Notes: generated by a model not told the origin, from the sequence alone. Shown: positions 25,341 to 34,677, counted from the first letter of the stretch. The stretch: 38,957 nucleotides of DNA from Mucilaginibacter sp. (GCA_025352225.1 JANXTT010000082.1:1-38957); one strand, 5' to 3'. Translations and numbers: made by a program.

Positions 25341-25372
25341 CAAATGTAATTGTTAGTAGCATGATTAACAAA
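25341..25372 (-). promoter_or_regulatory. Promoter of the alpha-oxoamine synthase gene
   Basis: TTTG (25372-25369), exactly 20 bases, then TACATTTG (25348-25341), a full match to the Bacteroidota consensus and 31 bases from the ATG. Confidence 0.8.
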
Positions 25373-25400
25373 GGCTATATTTTATAATTGCTTCACTAAC

Positions 25401-25431
25401 AAAAAAGCCCTTGTATAAAACAAAGGCTTTT
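25401..25431 (-). terminator. Terminator at the end of the dcw operon
   Basis: AAAAGCC (25403-25409) pairs with GGCTTTT (25425-25431), and CTTGT with ACAAA apart from one mismatch. On the minus strand GGGCTTTTTTG follows. It lies just after the ftsZ stop. Confidence 0.78.
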
Positions 25432-25451
25432 GATAAAAGTTTCATCGGGCA

Positions 25452-27080
25452 TCAATCTACATTATCATGCAGAAAGGAGTTGTTGTTTCTGATCTCTGTT
25501 TTGCCATCCTCATCGGTCAATAAAGAAAACTTGGATATTTGGCTCTCTGATGATGCCGGCGGCTGTTGTAAAGCTATCTCTTTACGTTTATATGCAGGTA
25601 TGTTTTCCATTTCCTGGATGTTGCCGTTACGCAGTTTCATACTCAGGTCTTTTAAACGCATAATACGTTCTCTTGATTTGCGCAGCTGATCTTCAATAGA
25701 TTCGTCAGTTTTATGATCATCAGCCCCTATAACCGGTTCGGGTACAAACTCAGGTTGTTGTGGCTCAAACCGTATTTCTTCTTTAATAACAGGAGGTTCG
25801 CTAAGCATTTCGGGCTCGGCTATCTTAAAGGTAAAATCAGTGTTATCATTAACAGGCTCGCTTACCTGCTGGTCATCAAACTGGAGCGAATGCTTTACCA
25901 TCGGCGAATCTTCACCTTTGGTGCCAAATAGATCAAACAAGCCTGTTTGTTGTTTTACATGCTCGTCTTTATTAGCCTTCATGTATACTTCGGCAGGCGT
26001 TTCTTCTTCTTTCTCTCTAAGTGTATTCACAAACTCATTAACAACCGGCCGGGCTAATGGCTTAGCTTCGGGGGTTAACATGGAGATTATCTTTTTGCTG
26101 CTTTGTTCTTTTTCGCGCTCATCTTTAGTTTGGAAACCAGTAGCGATGATGGTAACGGATAGTTGCTCGCCTAAAGATTCATCACGGCAATTACCCCAAA
26201 TCAGGTCTGCAGCTAAGCCTGCTTCTTGTTGGATGTAGTCTGTAATAATGCTCACTTCATCCATCGTAACTTCTTTTTCGCCCGAAGTTATGTTCAGCAG
26301 GATATAACGCGCGCCTTCAATTTCGTTATCTTTTAACAATGGCGATGATAATGCGCCTTCTACTGCTTTTAAAGCGCGGGTTTCTCCGCCAGCCGCCGAG
26401 CTGCCCATTATGGCAACACCGCTATCTTTCATCACGGTACGCACATCTTTAAAATCAACGTTAATATAACCCGGCAATGTTATAATTTCGGCAATGCCTT
26501 TAGCGGCAGTGGTTAAAATATCATCAGCCTGGGCAAATGCTGATCCTAAAGTTAAATTTCCAAATATCTCGCGTAAGCGGTCGTTAGAAATAACGAGGAA
26601 AGAATCGACATGCTTTTTAAATTCTTCCAAGCCTTCTTCGGCTTGCATTTTACGGCGCTTACCTTCAAAAGAGAAAGGTGTGGTTATAATACCAACCGTT
26701 AATATATCAAGTTCGCGGGCAGCCTTAGCAATAATAGGGCTTGCACCGGTGCCGGTACCACCGCCCATGCCTGCTGTAATAAACAGCATTTTGGTATTAG
26801 TGCCCAGCATCTGCTTTATCTCATCAATGTTTTCAATAGCGGAATTTTTTCCAACTTCCGGGATGGAGCCCGCGCCCATACCTTCGGTTAAACTGGCACC
26901 CAGTTGCACCTTATTGGGAATAGGGCTTAGTTCCAAAGCCTGCGCGTCGGTATTACAGATTATGAAATCCACACCTGTAATTCCTTGCTTGTACATATGG
27001 TTAACAGCATTGCCGCCACCGCCACCCACACCAATAACTTTGATGATGGACGACTTTTCTTTTAACATCTCAAACTGCAT
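25452..27080 (-). CDS. ftsZ: Cell division GTPase FtsZ
   Basis: 542 residues; polymerises at midcell as the Z ring. The tubulin signature GGGTGTG is at 106-112 (AGMGGGTGTGASP), and the T7 loop is NVDFKDVRTVM. The globular GTPase ends near residue 320 and a long acidic, variable linker follows. The core of the conserved C-terminal peptide, IPAYKRK (494-500), compares with DIPAFLRK in E. coli; here 42 further residues follow, ending NNSFLHDNVD. The start at MQFEMLK is used, but a second ATG four codons in (MLKEKS) is equally possible. It is the last gene of the dcw operon. Confidence 0.97.
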   Translation of the reverse strand: MQFEMLKEKSSIIKVIGVGGGGGNAVNHMYKQGITGVDFIICNTDAQALELSPIPNKVQLGASLTEGMGAGSIPEVGKNSAIENIDEIKQMLGTNTKMLFITAGMGGGTGTGASPIIAKAARELDILTVGIITTPFSFEGKRRKMQAEEGLEEFKKHVDSFLVISNDRLREIFGNLTLGSAFAQADDILTTAAKGIAEIITLPGYINVDFKDVRTVMKDSGVAIMGSSAAGGETRALKAVEGALSSPLLKDNEIEGARYILLNITSGEKEVTMDEVSIITDYIQQEAGLAADLIWGNCRDESLGEQLSVTIIATGFQTKDEREKEQSSKKIISMLTPEAKPLARPVVNEFVNTLREKEEETPAEVYMKANKDEHVKQQTGLFDLFGTKGEDSPMVKHSLQFDDQQVSEPVNDNTDFTFKIAEPEMLSEPPVIKEEIRFEPQQPEFVPEPVIGADDHKTDESIEDQLRKSRERIMRLKDLSMKLRNGNIQEMENIPAYKRKEIALQQPPASSESQISKFSLLTDEDGKTEIRNNNSFLHDNVD

Positions 27081-27208
27081 AATCGTTGTTTTTCAGCTAT
27101 ATGTGATCGACGATAAATAAGATTTTATCTAATGTAATATTAGGGCTTTTTCAGATACGTTTACCCACAGTTGTTGATTATGTGGATAAATCACCGTTTG
27201 TTGAAAAA

Positions 27209-28549
27209 TCACTTTAAAAAATCTTCATCTTTAATATCGTCTTTAATAAATTTCTTTCCTGTCTCTAGTATTTTACCAAATAATCCAAACTTTTTGTCTT
27301 CAGAAAACTTAGGTTTTTCAACTTTCGTTTCGGCCGGAATCGGCGAAAAAGAGTCTTCCATTTTCTGAATGCCTTTTATTAATAAACCAATACCGGTTGC
27401 AAAAGTGGGGCTTTGGAGTTCTTCGTAAATGTTTTTTGGCAGCACTTCGTTTTTAGCCAGGTGCTCGTTTGGATAACCCACACGGCAATCTAACCCGGTC
27501 ACAAATTCTACCAACTGTGGTAAATGTTTCAGTTGCGCGCCCCCGCCTGTGATCACAATTCCGGCTATTAATTTTTTCTCATAGCCCGATGATTTGATCT
27601 CGTAATAAACATGTTCTACAATTTCTTCCATGCGGGCCTGTATCACAAACGCCAGGTTCTTTACAGATATTTCTTTGGGTTCGCGGCCACGTAAACCGGG
27701 CACGCACACAATTTCGTTATCCTTATTCTCTTCTGCCAAAGCCGATCCGAAGCGTGTTTTTAATTGCTCTGCTATATTGCGCATTACAGAGCAGCCTTCG
27801 CGTATATCTTCCGTAACGCTATTGCCACCAAATGGTATTACAGCCGTATGGCGAATGATCCCTTCGTGAAATATAGCCACATCGGTAGTACCACCACCAA
27901 TATCAACCAATACCACCCCGGCTTCTTTTTCTTCATCGCTTAAAACAGATTCAGACGATGCCAACGGTTCCAATATCAGTTCCTGGCTCTCCAGGCTTGC
28001 CTTGGTAACACATTTTACAATGTTTTTAATAGCGGTTACCTGCCCCGAGATGATATGGAAATTAGCCTCCAGCCTTACGCCTGCCATGCCTATCGGGTCC
28101 TTAATACCCGGCTCATTGTCTACCGTAAACTCCTGCGGCAAAACATGAATAATTTCTTCGCCAGGCGGCATAACCAGGTTATACATATCCTCAATAAGCT
28201 TTTCAATATCCTTGCGGCTTATCTCGGTATTGAGGTCGCGGCGGGTAATTAACCCACGGTGCTGCAAGCTTTTAATGTGCTGGCCCGCAATACCTACGTT
28301 AACAACCTTAATCTCCACATTTGATTGTGAACCGGCTATTTCAACAGCCTGGGTTATACCCTGAACAGTTTTGTCGATATTAGATACCATGCCACGTGTA
28401 ACGCCCGCCGATTCCGCTTTTCCGATCCCCAAAACCTCTATCTTTCCATTTTTGCTTCTGCGGCCAACAATAGCACATATTTTTGTAGTTCCGATATCTA
28501 ATCCAACTACAATTGGCGAACTTTTTTCGTTTGTCAAACTCTTGTCCAT
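27209..28549 (-). CDS. ftsA: Cell division protein FtsA
   Basis: 446 residues of the actin/Hsp70 fold: phosphate-1 loop VVGLDIGTTKICAIVG, phosphate-2 VVLVDIGGGTTDVAIF, and adenosine motif GIVITGGGAQLKHLPQL. The 1C domain that replaces actin subdomain 1B is in the expected place (residues about 85-165). The C-terminus has an amphipathic segment (FGKILETGKKFIKDDIKD) fitting the membrane-targeting helix that tethers FtsZ. It follows ftsQ with a 1-bp gap and precedes ftsZ by 128 bp. Confidence 0.97.
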   Translation of the reverse strand: MDKSLTNEKSSPIVVGLDIGTTKICAIVGRRSKNGKIEVLGIGKAESAGVTRGMVSNIDKTVQGITQAVEIAGSQSNVEIKVVNVGIAGQHIKSLQHRGLITRRDLNTEISRKDIEKLIEDMYNLVMPPGEEIIHVLPQEFTVDNEPGIKDPIGMAGVRLEANFHIISGQVTAIKNIVKCVTKASLESQELILEPLASSESVLSDEEKEAGVVLVDIGGGTTDVAIFHEGIIRHTAVIPFGGNSVTEDIREGCSVMRNIAEQLKTRFGSALAEENKDNEIVCVPGLRGREPKEISVKNLAFVIQARMEEIVEHVYYEIKSSGYEKKLIAGIVITGGGAQLKHLPQLVEFVTGLDCRVGYPNEHLAKNEVLPKNIYEELQSPTFATGIGLLIKGIQKMEDSFSPIPAETKVEKPKFSEDKKFGLFGKILETGKKFIKDDIKDEDFLK

Positions 28550-28550
28550 A

Positions 28551-29417
28551 TCAATGTTTTATTAAGATTGTATTATTTTTTATTATTTTAGAAGTATCCG
28601 TTTTAACAGCTTCCTTCTTTTTTGTTGTATCCTTTTTTACAATTTCGGCTTTAACACCTATCACCTGGTTGGCATATTTAACATTTACCGTTTTATATAG
28701 ATCTTGCCCCACTTTTGGTAACGCCTGTTTGTAAAATACAAGTAGGTTTTCAAATTTTGTTTTTAACGAATCGGCATTGCCAAGCAATATTTTGTGGCTG
28801 CCTACCCTGGGTATCAATTCAATTTCATGGTGTTCATTAACATATACCTGCACAATTTGCACGTTCCATAAAGAATCCTTCCTGATAAAGTCCGCAGTTC
28901 TGAACAGATCTTTTGTTAATGGGTTATGTAACGAATCAACCCGGTTGGTAAACAACTCATCAATATACCCGGTAGCAACTAATACCTTAGCCGTAAAGTT
29001 TGCCGATAACGGGATTTTTAATCCATGCTGGTCAATATAAAAATCCTGGTCAAAACGGTTTATTACACGCATAATAGGCTGCCGCTGACTAACCTCAACA
29101 CGTATAACCCCATCCATATCGGTATACACTTTGGCAAACTCAATAAAGGGGTTTGCCTTTAACTTGTTTTCTAGCGCATGTATATTTATATCTTCTATTT
29201 TATGCCCGGTTAAACTATTGGTTTTAACCTCCAAAATATGATCTACCTCTTCCCTGTCAATAAAATACTGATTACCGGGGATATAAACCTTAACCTCCTT
29301 ACAAATCACTTCGCCTTTCTTTATTTCGATAAAACTCATCAATACAACAAGGCCACCTATGCTGGTTACCCAGGCAAAGCCGATTAGTATTTTAAGCCAT
29401 ATCGCTTTTTTAAACAT
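28551..29417 (-). CDS. ftsQ: Cell division protein FtsQ/DivIB
   Basis: 288 residues: a short cytoplasmic N-terminus, one membrane helix at about 8-30 (LKILIGFAWVTSIGGLVVLM), a POTRA domain starting YFIDREEVDHILEV, and the beta domain (VRVEVSQRQPIMRVINRFDQ-type strand, here IRVEVSQRQPIMRVI). The C-terminus is Lys/Thr-rich (KKDTTKKKEAVKTDTSK). It links the divisome to the septal synthase through FtsL and FtsB, neither of which is encoded in the window. Its start overlaps the murC stop by 8 bp. Confidence 0.93.
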   Translation of the reverse strand: MFKKAIWLKILIGFAWVTSIGGLVVLMSFIEIKKGEVICKEVKVYIPGNQYFIDREEVDHILEVKTNSLTGHKIEDINIHALENKLKANPFIEFAKVYTDMDGVIRVEVSQRQPIMRVINRFDQDFYIDQHGLKIPLSANFTAKVLVATGYIDELFTNRVDSLHNPLTKDLFRTADFIRKDSLWNVQIVQVYVNEHHEIELIPRVGSHKILLGNADSLKTKFENLLVFYKQALPKVGQDLYKTVNVKYANQVIGVKAEIVKKDTTKKKEAVKTDTSKIIKNNTILIKH

Positions 29418-30765
29418 TTTGTAAAGCGTGTTTTAAAGGTTCAATTAATTGATCAATATCGCCTGCGCCTACGGTTAAAAGCAGCTCAGGTTGTTGTTGT
29501 TTTACCAGGTCAATACTCTCTTGTTTGCCGCATATCCGTTTGCCTGGTAAATGCATCCGGCTTAAAATCATATTGGCATCTACACCGTCAATAGGTAATT
29601 CTCTGGCAGGATAAATATCCAGCAAAAGCAACTCATCACTCATATCCAATACTTCGGCAAAGCCATCAACAAAATCACGTGTACGCGTAAACAAGTGGGG
29701 CTGAAAAATAGTAGTCAGCTTTTTAGCCGGATAGAGTTTTTTTACTGATGAAATGCATGCCCTTAACTCTTCGGGATGGTGTGCATAATCATCAATAAAA
29801 ATATGTTTATCTGTTTTTAAAATATACTCAAACCTGCGCTTTACCCCTCTGAACGATGTAAGAGCCGCATGAATTGCAGCTGGTTCAACATTAAGATATA
29901 GGGCGGCCTGTATAGCGGCTACCGCGTTCTCTATATTATGGGTGCCTGCAATACCCATTTCAATGTTTTGGATGCTTACTTCGTTGTTTTTAAAATCAAA
30001 AAAGAACGATCCATTTTCAATTCTTACATTTTGAGCTAAAGCATCTGCATGGTTATCAATGCCATAGGTAAGCCCGCTAGCTAATGGTAACCCCTTTTTA
30101 TGAATCAGTTTGCCACCCTGTTTCAATTGGGAAGCAAAAAGCCGGAACGAATCTGTCAGCTGCTCATGATCGCCGTAAATATCCAGATGGTCAGCATCCA
30201 TCGATGTAATGATCGCGATATCGGGATGCAAGGTAAGGAACGACCTATCGTATTCATCGGCCTCAACTACTACTACGTTACTGTTGCCAAAAAGTACATT
30301 GCTGTTATAATTAGATGCAATGCCACCCAAAAATGCCGAGCAATCTTTACCCGCGTCTTTCAGGATATGCGCTATCATGCTGGATGTGGTGGTTTTACCA
30401 TGAGTACCTGCAACCGCAACCGTAAACATGCCCTTGCTGATGATACCCAAAACCTGCGAACGCTTTTGCAAATCAAACCCTGCGGTCTTAAAAAAGTTAA
30501 GTATAGCAGCGTCTTTAGGTATAGCAGGGGTATAAATTATTAATGTGGCTGCATCCGGATGGTAAAATTCATCCGCTATCAGTTCAATATTATCATCAAA
30601 TACCACGGTTATGCCTTCGGCTTGTAAAGCTGCTGTGAGTGGTGTTTGTGTTTTATCGTATCCGCAAACATTGCAGCCCAAATGGTTAAAGTACCGCGCA
30701 AGGCCACTCATACCGATGCCTCCGATACCTACCAAATAAACCCGCTGTATTTTGCGTAACTCCAT
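29410..30765 (-). CDS. murC: UDP-N-acetylmuramate-L-alanine ligase MurC
   Basis: 451 residues; adds L-Ala to UDP-MurNAc with ATP. The N-terminal Rossmann motif is VYLVGIGGIGMSGLARYF, the P-loop VAGTHGKTTTSSMIAHIL, the Mg2+/substrate region EADEYDRSFL, and the C-terminal domain has IDDYAHHPEELRA and TTIFQPHLFTRTRDF. Slightly shorter than E. coli MurC (491). Between murG and murC lies a hairpin that could reduce transcription into murC and the ftsQAZ part. No ddl gene is present between murC and ftsQ. Confidence 0.97.
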   Translation of the reverse strand: MELRKIQRVYLVGIGGIGMSGLARYFNHLGCNVCGYDKTQTPLTAALQAEGITVVFDDNIELIADEFYHPDAATLIIYTPAIPKDAAILNFFKTAGFDLQKRSQVLGIISKGMFTVAVAGTHGKTTTSSMIAHILKDAGKDCSAFLGGIASNYNSNVLFGNSNVVVVEADEYDRSFLTLHPDIAIITSMDADHLDIYGDHEQLTDSFRLFASQLKQGGKLIHKKGLPLASGLTYGIDNHADALAQNVRIENGSFFFDFKNNEVSIQNIEMGIAGTHNIENAVAAIQAALYLNVEPAAIHAALTSFRGVKRRFEYILKTDKHIFIDDYAHHPEELRACISSVKKLYPAKKLTTIFQPHLFTRTRDFVDGFAEVLDMSDELLLLDIYPARELPIDGVDANMILSRMHLPGKRICGKQESIDLVKQQQPELLLTVGAGDIDQLIEPLKHALQNV

Positions 30766-30778
30766 TGTTGTTTTTTAA

Positions 30779-30805
30779 AAGCCCCCTTCTTGGGAAAAGG
30801 GGCTT
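30779..30805 (-). repeat. Hairpin in the murG-murC gap, possible attenuator
   Basis: AAGCCCC (30779-30785) pairs with GGGGCTT (30799-30805), and CTT..AAG extends the stem. On the minus strand TTTTAAAAAAC follows, a weak U tract. It looks like a palindromic repeat inserted in the operon and could act as a partial terminator. Confidence 0.6.
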
Positions 30806-30809
30806 ATTT

Positions 30810-31913
30810 TTAATTGTTAATTGTTATCTGGATAACTTCTTTCGCAATAACATCATCAGCATCAGGCAGGGCCAGTTTGCCAATGTTATCGCTTAATGTT
30901 TTTTGTTTCTTTTTGTCTTTTAATAATTCTAGTGCTGTATCAATCAGTTTAGCTGCGGCATCCCTGTCGGGGATAAAAGCCGCCGCATTGGTTTCTACCA
31001 GTGCCAGGGCATTTTTTGTTTGATGGTCTTCGGCCACGTTTGGCGACGGAACCAAGATAACCGGCTTTTTGATCACACAAAGCTCGGCTATGGTGCCTGC
31101 ACCCGCTCTTGATATAATAATATCAGCGGCAGCATATGCCAGATCCATCCGGTTTAAAAACTCTCTGATACAAATATTGGGATGATAATTTTCACCCAGC
31201 TTTTCAATAATACTTTTATAATAAAATTTGCCTGTTTGCCATATCACCTGTACGTCGGCAGCGATTATTTTATCCAGCCCTGCCATTACACTTTTGTTAA
31301 GCGTACCCGCGCCCAGGCTGCCGCCTGTAACCAGTATTGTTTGTTTATCAGCCGATAGGTTCAATAACTCTAATGATGATAACCGCTTGCCCGCTATATC
31401 AACCGATTCGCGGCGGATAGGATTACCGGTTTTGATGATCTTGGAAGCAGGGAAAAACTTTTCCATTCCATCAAATGCAACGCATATCTTATCAGCCTTT
31501 TTACCCAGCCATTTGTTAGTAATGCCCGCGTACGAGTTTTGTTCCTGTATCAAACAAGGTATACACTTGATGGATGCCGCATATAATAGTGGCCCTGATG
31601 CATAGCCACCTACACCAACCGCGGCATCGGGTTTAAAAGTTTTGATAATTGTTAACGCCTTCCATACACTATTGATCAGCTTAACAGGGAACATTACATT
31701 TTTCCAGATCGCATTACGCTGTATTCCCTGTATATCAAGCCCAATAATTTTATACCCTGCCGCCGGAACTTTCTCCATCTCCATGCGGCCACTTGCACCA
31801 ACAAATAATATCTCAGTTGCAGGGTCTAACCGCTTCAGCGCATTGGCAATAGCAATAGCCGGGAAGATATGTCCTCCTGTTCCGCCACCGCTAATTATTA
31901 TGCGTTTTGCCAT
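30810..31913 (-). CDS. murG: MurG, lipid II-forming GlcNAc transferase
   Basis: 367 residues; transfers GlcNAc from UDP-GlcNAc to lipid I on the inner face of the membrane. GT28 signatures: the N-terminal G-loop SGGGTGGHIFPAIAIANAL, GVGGYASGPLLYAA, the second G-loop VTGGSLGAGTLN, and the donor-site region IAELCVIKKPVILVPSPNVA followed by EDHQTKNA. It lies 76 bp downstream of ftsW. Confidence 0.97.
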   Translation of the reverse strand: MAKRIIISGGGTGGHIFPAIAIANALKRLDPATEILFVGASGRMEMEKVPAAGYKIIGLDIQGIQRNAIWKNVMFPVKLINSVWKALTIIKTFKPDAAVGVGGYASGPLLYAASIKCIPCLIQEQNSYAGITNKWLGKKADKICVAFDGMEKFFPASKIIKTGNPIRRESVDIAGKRLSSLELLNLSADKQTILVTGGSLGAGTLNKSVMAGLDKIIAADVQVIWQTGKFYYKSIIEKLGENYHPNICIREFLNRMDLAYAAADIIISRAGAGTIAELCVIKKPVILVPSPNVAEDHQTKNALALVETNAAAFIPDRDAAAKLIDTALELLKDKKKQKTLSDNIGKLALPDADDVIAKEVIQITINN

Positions 31914-31989
31914 GCCTTGTTATTATTGGGTTATTTGTTATTATGTTTTAAAATCTTATAAATCCGAAATTGTAATTTCCGACATCTTT

Positions 31990-33138
31990 TTATGCTGCTT
32001 CTCTGATCTCGCCAATTACTACTTTTTTAGGTTCATCAATATCCCGGCTAACGGATAAAATAATACCGAACGCCACACTTGTAAACAATATGGAAGTACC
32101 ACCCATACTTACCAACGGCAATGGTACCCCTGTTACCGGGCCAAGGCCTACCGCTACGGCCATATTGGCAAAAGCTTGTATGGTTAAACTAAAACTTAAA
32201 CCGGCAGCCAATAACGCGCCAAATGCTTTTGGGGCCCTGGTTACAATTTTTATACATCGGTATAATAAAAACAGGTATATACCAACCAACGCAAAACCGC
32301 CTACTAATCCATACTCTTCTACTATAATTGCATAGATCTCATCCGAAAAAGAATCTGGTAAAAAATAACGCTCTGTACTATGCCCCGCTCCCTTACCAAA
32401 TATGCCACCTGTAGCGATGGCTATCTTGGCATGGTCTGACTGGAATGATTTATCAGAAGTTACTTTTTCGGGATGCCTGAATGTTTGGATACGGGAAATG
32501 TAAGTATGCCGCCTTGGCCCCAGAAAAATAACCCCTGCCAGTAAAACGGCGCCGGCCAAACAAACAATCGCGATCTGTTTAATGCTGATACGCCCAATGA
32601 TCAACAACAAAATACTTACACCAAATAACATCAATGCTGTTGAAAGGTTAGCCAAAGCGATTAATATAAATACCACACATACCGAACCCATAATTGGGAT
32701 AAATGATTGCTTTACATCTTTAATGTTTTCTTGCTTGCGCGATAGTGTACGAGCCAGGTAAGTGATCAGTGCAAGCTTTGCCAAATCCGAAGTCTGGAAA
32801 CTTAAACCTGTGCCGGGGATGGCTATCCAGCGGCTGGCATCGTTTACGTGGCTTCCAAAAAGCAGGGTATATAACAGCAAAGGGATAGTAGCTATCATAA
32901 GTATTTTTGATATACCAGCATAATAACGGTAATCAAGCTTATGCGAAATATACATCAAACCTAAACCACCTATTATCATGGCCAGATGTTTCATCAAAAT
33001 GGATTCGGCACCAACGCCACGCTTAAAAGCAAGCGTGCCTATAGAACTGTAAACAGCCAGCAAAGAAATAATAGACAACAGAATGACTATAAGCCATATC
33101 CAGCGGTCGCCTTTTGTTTTACTAAGTATGCTATCCAT
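31990..33138 (-). CDS. ftsW: FtsW, SEDS-family septal peptidoglycan polymerase
   Basis: 382 residues with about ten membrane helices. SEDS landmarks: WIAIPGTGLSFQTSDLAKLA in the middle, AGHSTERYFLPDSFSDEIYA with the conserved Asp/Glu loop before EEYGLVGG, and GLGPVTGVPLPLVSMGGTSI near the end. It polymerises lipid II together with the class B PBP FtsI, encoded at the upstream end of the same operon. FtsW and not RodA is inferred from the operon position. Confidence 0.95.
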   Translation of the reverse strand: MDSILSKTKGDRWIWLIVILLSIISLLAVYSSIGTLAFKRGVGAESILMKHLAMIIGGLGLMYISHKLDYRYYAGISKILMIATIPLLLYTLLFGSHVNDASRWIAIPGTGLSFQTSDLAKLALITYLARTLSRKQENIKDVKQSFIPIMGSVCVVFILIALANLSTALMLFGVSILLLIIGRISIKQIAIVCLAGAVLLAGVIFLGPRRHTYISRIQTFRHPEKVTSDKSFQSDHAKIAIATGGIFGKGAGHSTERYFLPDSFSDEIYAIIVEEYGLVGGFALVGIYLFLLYRCIKIVTRAPKAFGALLAAGLSFSLTIQAFANMAVAVGLGPVTGVPLPLVSMGGTSILFTSVAFGIILSVSRDIDEPKKVVIGEIREAA

Positions 33139-33208
33139 ATGCTGTTAATTACTCCGTTTGTTTTTTGATCTTCCTAACCTTATGCAAATCCAATCTTTCA
33201 ATTATTCC

Positions 33209-34609
33209 TTATAACTCCTTAACTGCTAATTTAAATTGACGGCCGCGGTCTTCGTAGTTTTTAAACAGGTCGAAACTCGCGCATGCCGGCGACAATAGTA
33301 CGGTATCGCCTTTTTCGGCCAGGTGATAGGCTATTTGGGCCGCCTCAAAAACCGATTGAGTATTCACTATTATATCCACATCGTTCTCAAAGGCATCGTG
33401 TATGCGTTTATTATCTTTACCTAAACACACAATTGATTTTACTTTTTGACGAACCAGCTCTTTTAACATGCTGTAATCGTTGCCTTTATCAACCCCACCT
33501 AAAATAAGTACAACCTCGCTACTCATACTCTCCAACGCATACCATGTTGAGTTTACATTGGTCGCTTTTGAGTCGTTAATAAAACTGATGCCCGATATTT
33601 TACCAACAAACTCCAACCTGTGCTCAATGTTTTGAAAATTTGCCATGCTCTCGCGCACGATTGGATTCCGTATCTCTAGTATTTTTGCCATAATACCCGA
33701 GGCCATTGAGTTGTAAATATTGTGTTTGCCTTGCAGGGCCAGCTCTTTTATTGACATTGTAAAATGTTCTAATGTTGAGTTTATAATGATAGTTTCTTCT
33801 TCTAGGTAAGCACCCCTCTCAATCGTTTGTTGAATTGAAAAAGGTAGTAGTTGCGCTTTAAATTTACTTTCGGCCATGCCTTTTATGGTTTCAGGGTCAT
33901 CAGCACAATAAATAAAATAATCGGCAGAGGTTTGATTTTGAGTGATGCGAAATTTCGAGGCAACGTAATTTTCAAGCTTATAGTCGTACCTGTCCAAATG
34001 ATCGGGTGTTATATTAAGGAGCACCGCGATGTTAGCTTTAAAATTGTACATATCATCCAGCATAAAGCTGCTTATTTCCAGCACATAATAATCAAATTGT
34101 TGAGTGGCTACCTGATAAGCAAAGCTTTTGCCAATATTGCCCGCTAAACCTACATTTAAACCTGCATTTTTCAGAATATGGTAAGTTAAACTGGTGGTAG
34201 TAGTTTTACCGTTCGATCCGGTGATGCAAATCATTTTAGCATTGGTAAACCTCCCGGCAAATTCTATTTCTGATATAACCGGTATATTGTTTTCTTTAAT
34301 CTTTTTAATAATTGGAGCCTTATCAGGAATGCCAGGGCTTTTAATTACCTCTATGGCTTTTAAAATTTCGGTTTCGGTGTGTTGCCCTTCTTCAAAGCTG
34401 ATATTCCATCCGCTTAATCGTTTTTTATATTTTTCGGCAATCAAGCCAAAATCCGAAACAAAAACATCATAACCCTGCTGTTGAGCAAGATAAGCTGCAC
34501 CCGCGCCGCTTTCGCCTGCGCCCAACACAACAAGCCGTACCCCAGCCGCATCCTTTCCGCCCTTAATTAGGGGAGATAGGTTTGGTGATATGTTTTTGTT
34601 GTCGTTCAT
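33209..34609 (-). CDS. murD: UDP-N-acetylmuramoyl-L-alanine-D-glutamate ligase MurD
   Basis: 466 residues; adds D-Glu to UDP-MurNAc-L-Ala. Rossmann motif RLVVLGAGESGAGAAYL, P-loop ITGSNGKTTTTSLTYHIL, NITPDHLDRYD in the central domain, and FINDSKATNVNSTWYAL plus LLSPACASFDLFKNYEDRG in the C-terminal part. The first 24 residues (MNDNKNISPNLSPLIKGGKD...) are extra relative to usual MurD, which starts at the Rossmann strand. They are encoded by an imperfect palindrome at 34552-34580. No other ATG fits, so the extension is probably translated. Confidence 0.96.
   Translation of the reverse strand: MNDNKNISPNLSPLIKGGKDAAGVRLVVLGAGESGAGAAYLAQQQGYDVFVSDFGLIAEKYKKRLSGWNISFEEGQHTETEILKAIEVIKSPGIPDKAPIIKKIKENNIPVISEIEFAGRFTNAKMICITGSNGKTTTTSLTYHILKNAGLNVGLAGNIGKSFAYQVATQQFDYYVLEISSFMLDDMYNFKANIAVLLNITPDHLDRYDYKLENYVASKFRITQNQTSADYFIYCADDPETIKGMAESKFKAQLLPFSIQQTIERGAYLEEETIIINSTLEHFTMSIKELALQGKHNIYNSMASGIMAKILEIRNPIVRESMANFQNIEHRLEFVGKISGISFINDSKATNVNSTWYALESMSSEVVLILGGVDKGNDYSMLKELVRQKVKSIVCLGKDNKRIHDAFENDVDIIVNTQSVFEAAQIAYHLAEKGDTVLLSPACASFDLFKNYEDRGRQFKLAVKEL
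34552..34580. repeat. Imperfect palindrome inside the 5' end of murD
   Basis: The two halves, CCTTTCCGCCCTTAA and TTAGGGGAGATAGG, are near-complements around TTAATTA. It encodes about residues 10-19 of MurD (NLSPLIKGGK). It resembles GC-rich intergenic palindromes of Sphingobacteriaceae captured in frame. Confidence 0.5.
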
Positions 34610-34677
34610 TTAATTTTTAAGTCGGTTTATCATTTACAAGATCTTCACTACCATTGCCAAAGGCAGGCGTGAAGCCT

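Noticed and set aside
26494..27120. 208-residue plus-strand ORF opposite ftsZ
   Set aside because: Shadow of the ftsZ GTPase domain; composition is Pro/Ser-rich as expected for an antisense frame.
30779..30805. Full Rho-independent terminator ending the operon after murG
   Set aside because: The U tract is interrupted (TTTTAAAAAAC), and murC onward has no clear promoter of its own, so read-through is needed.
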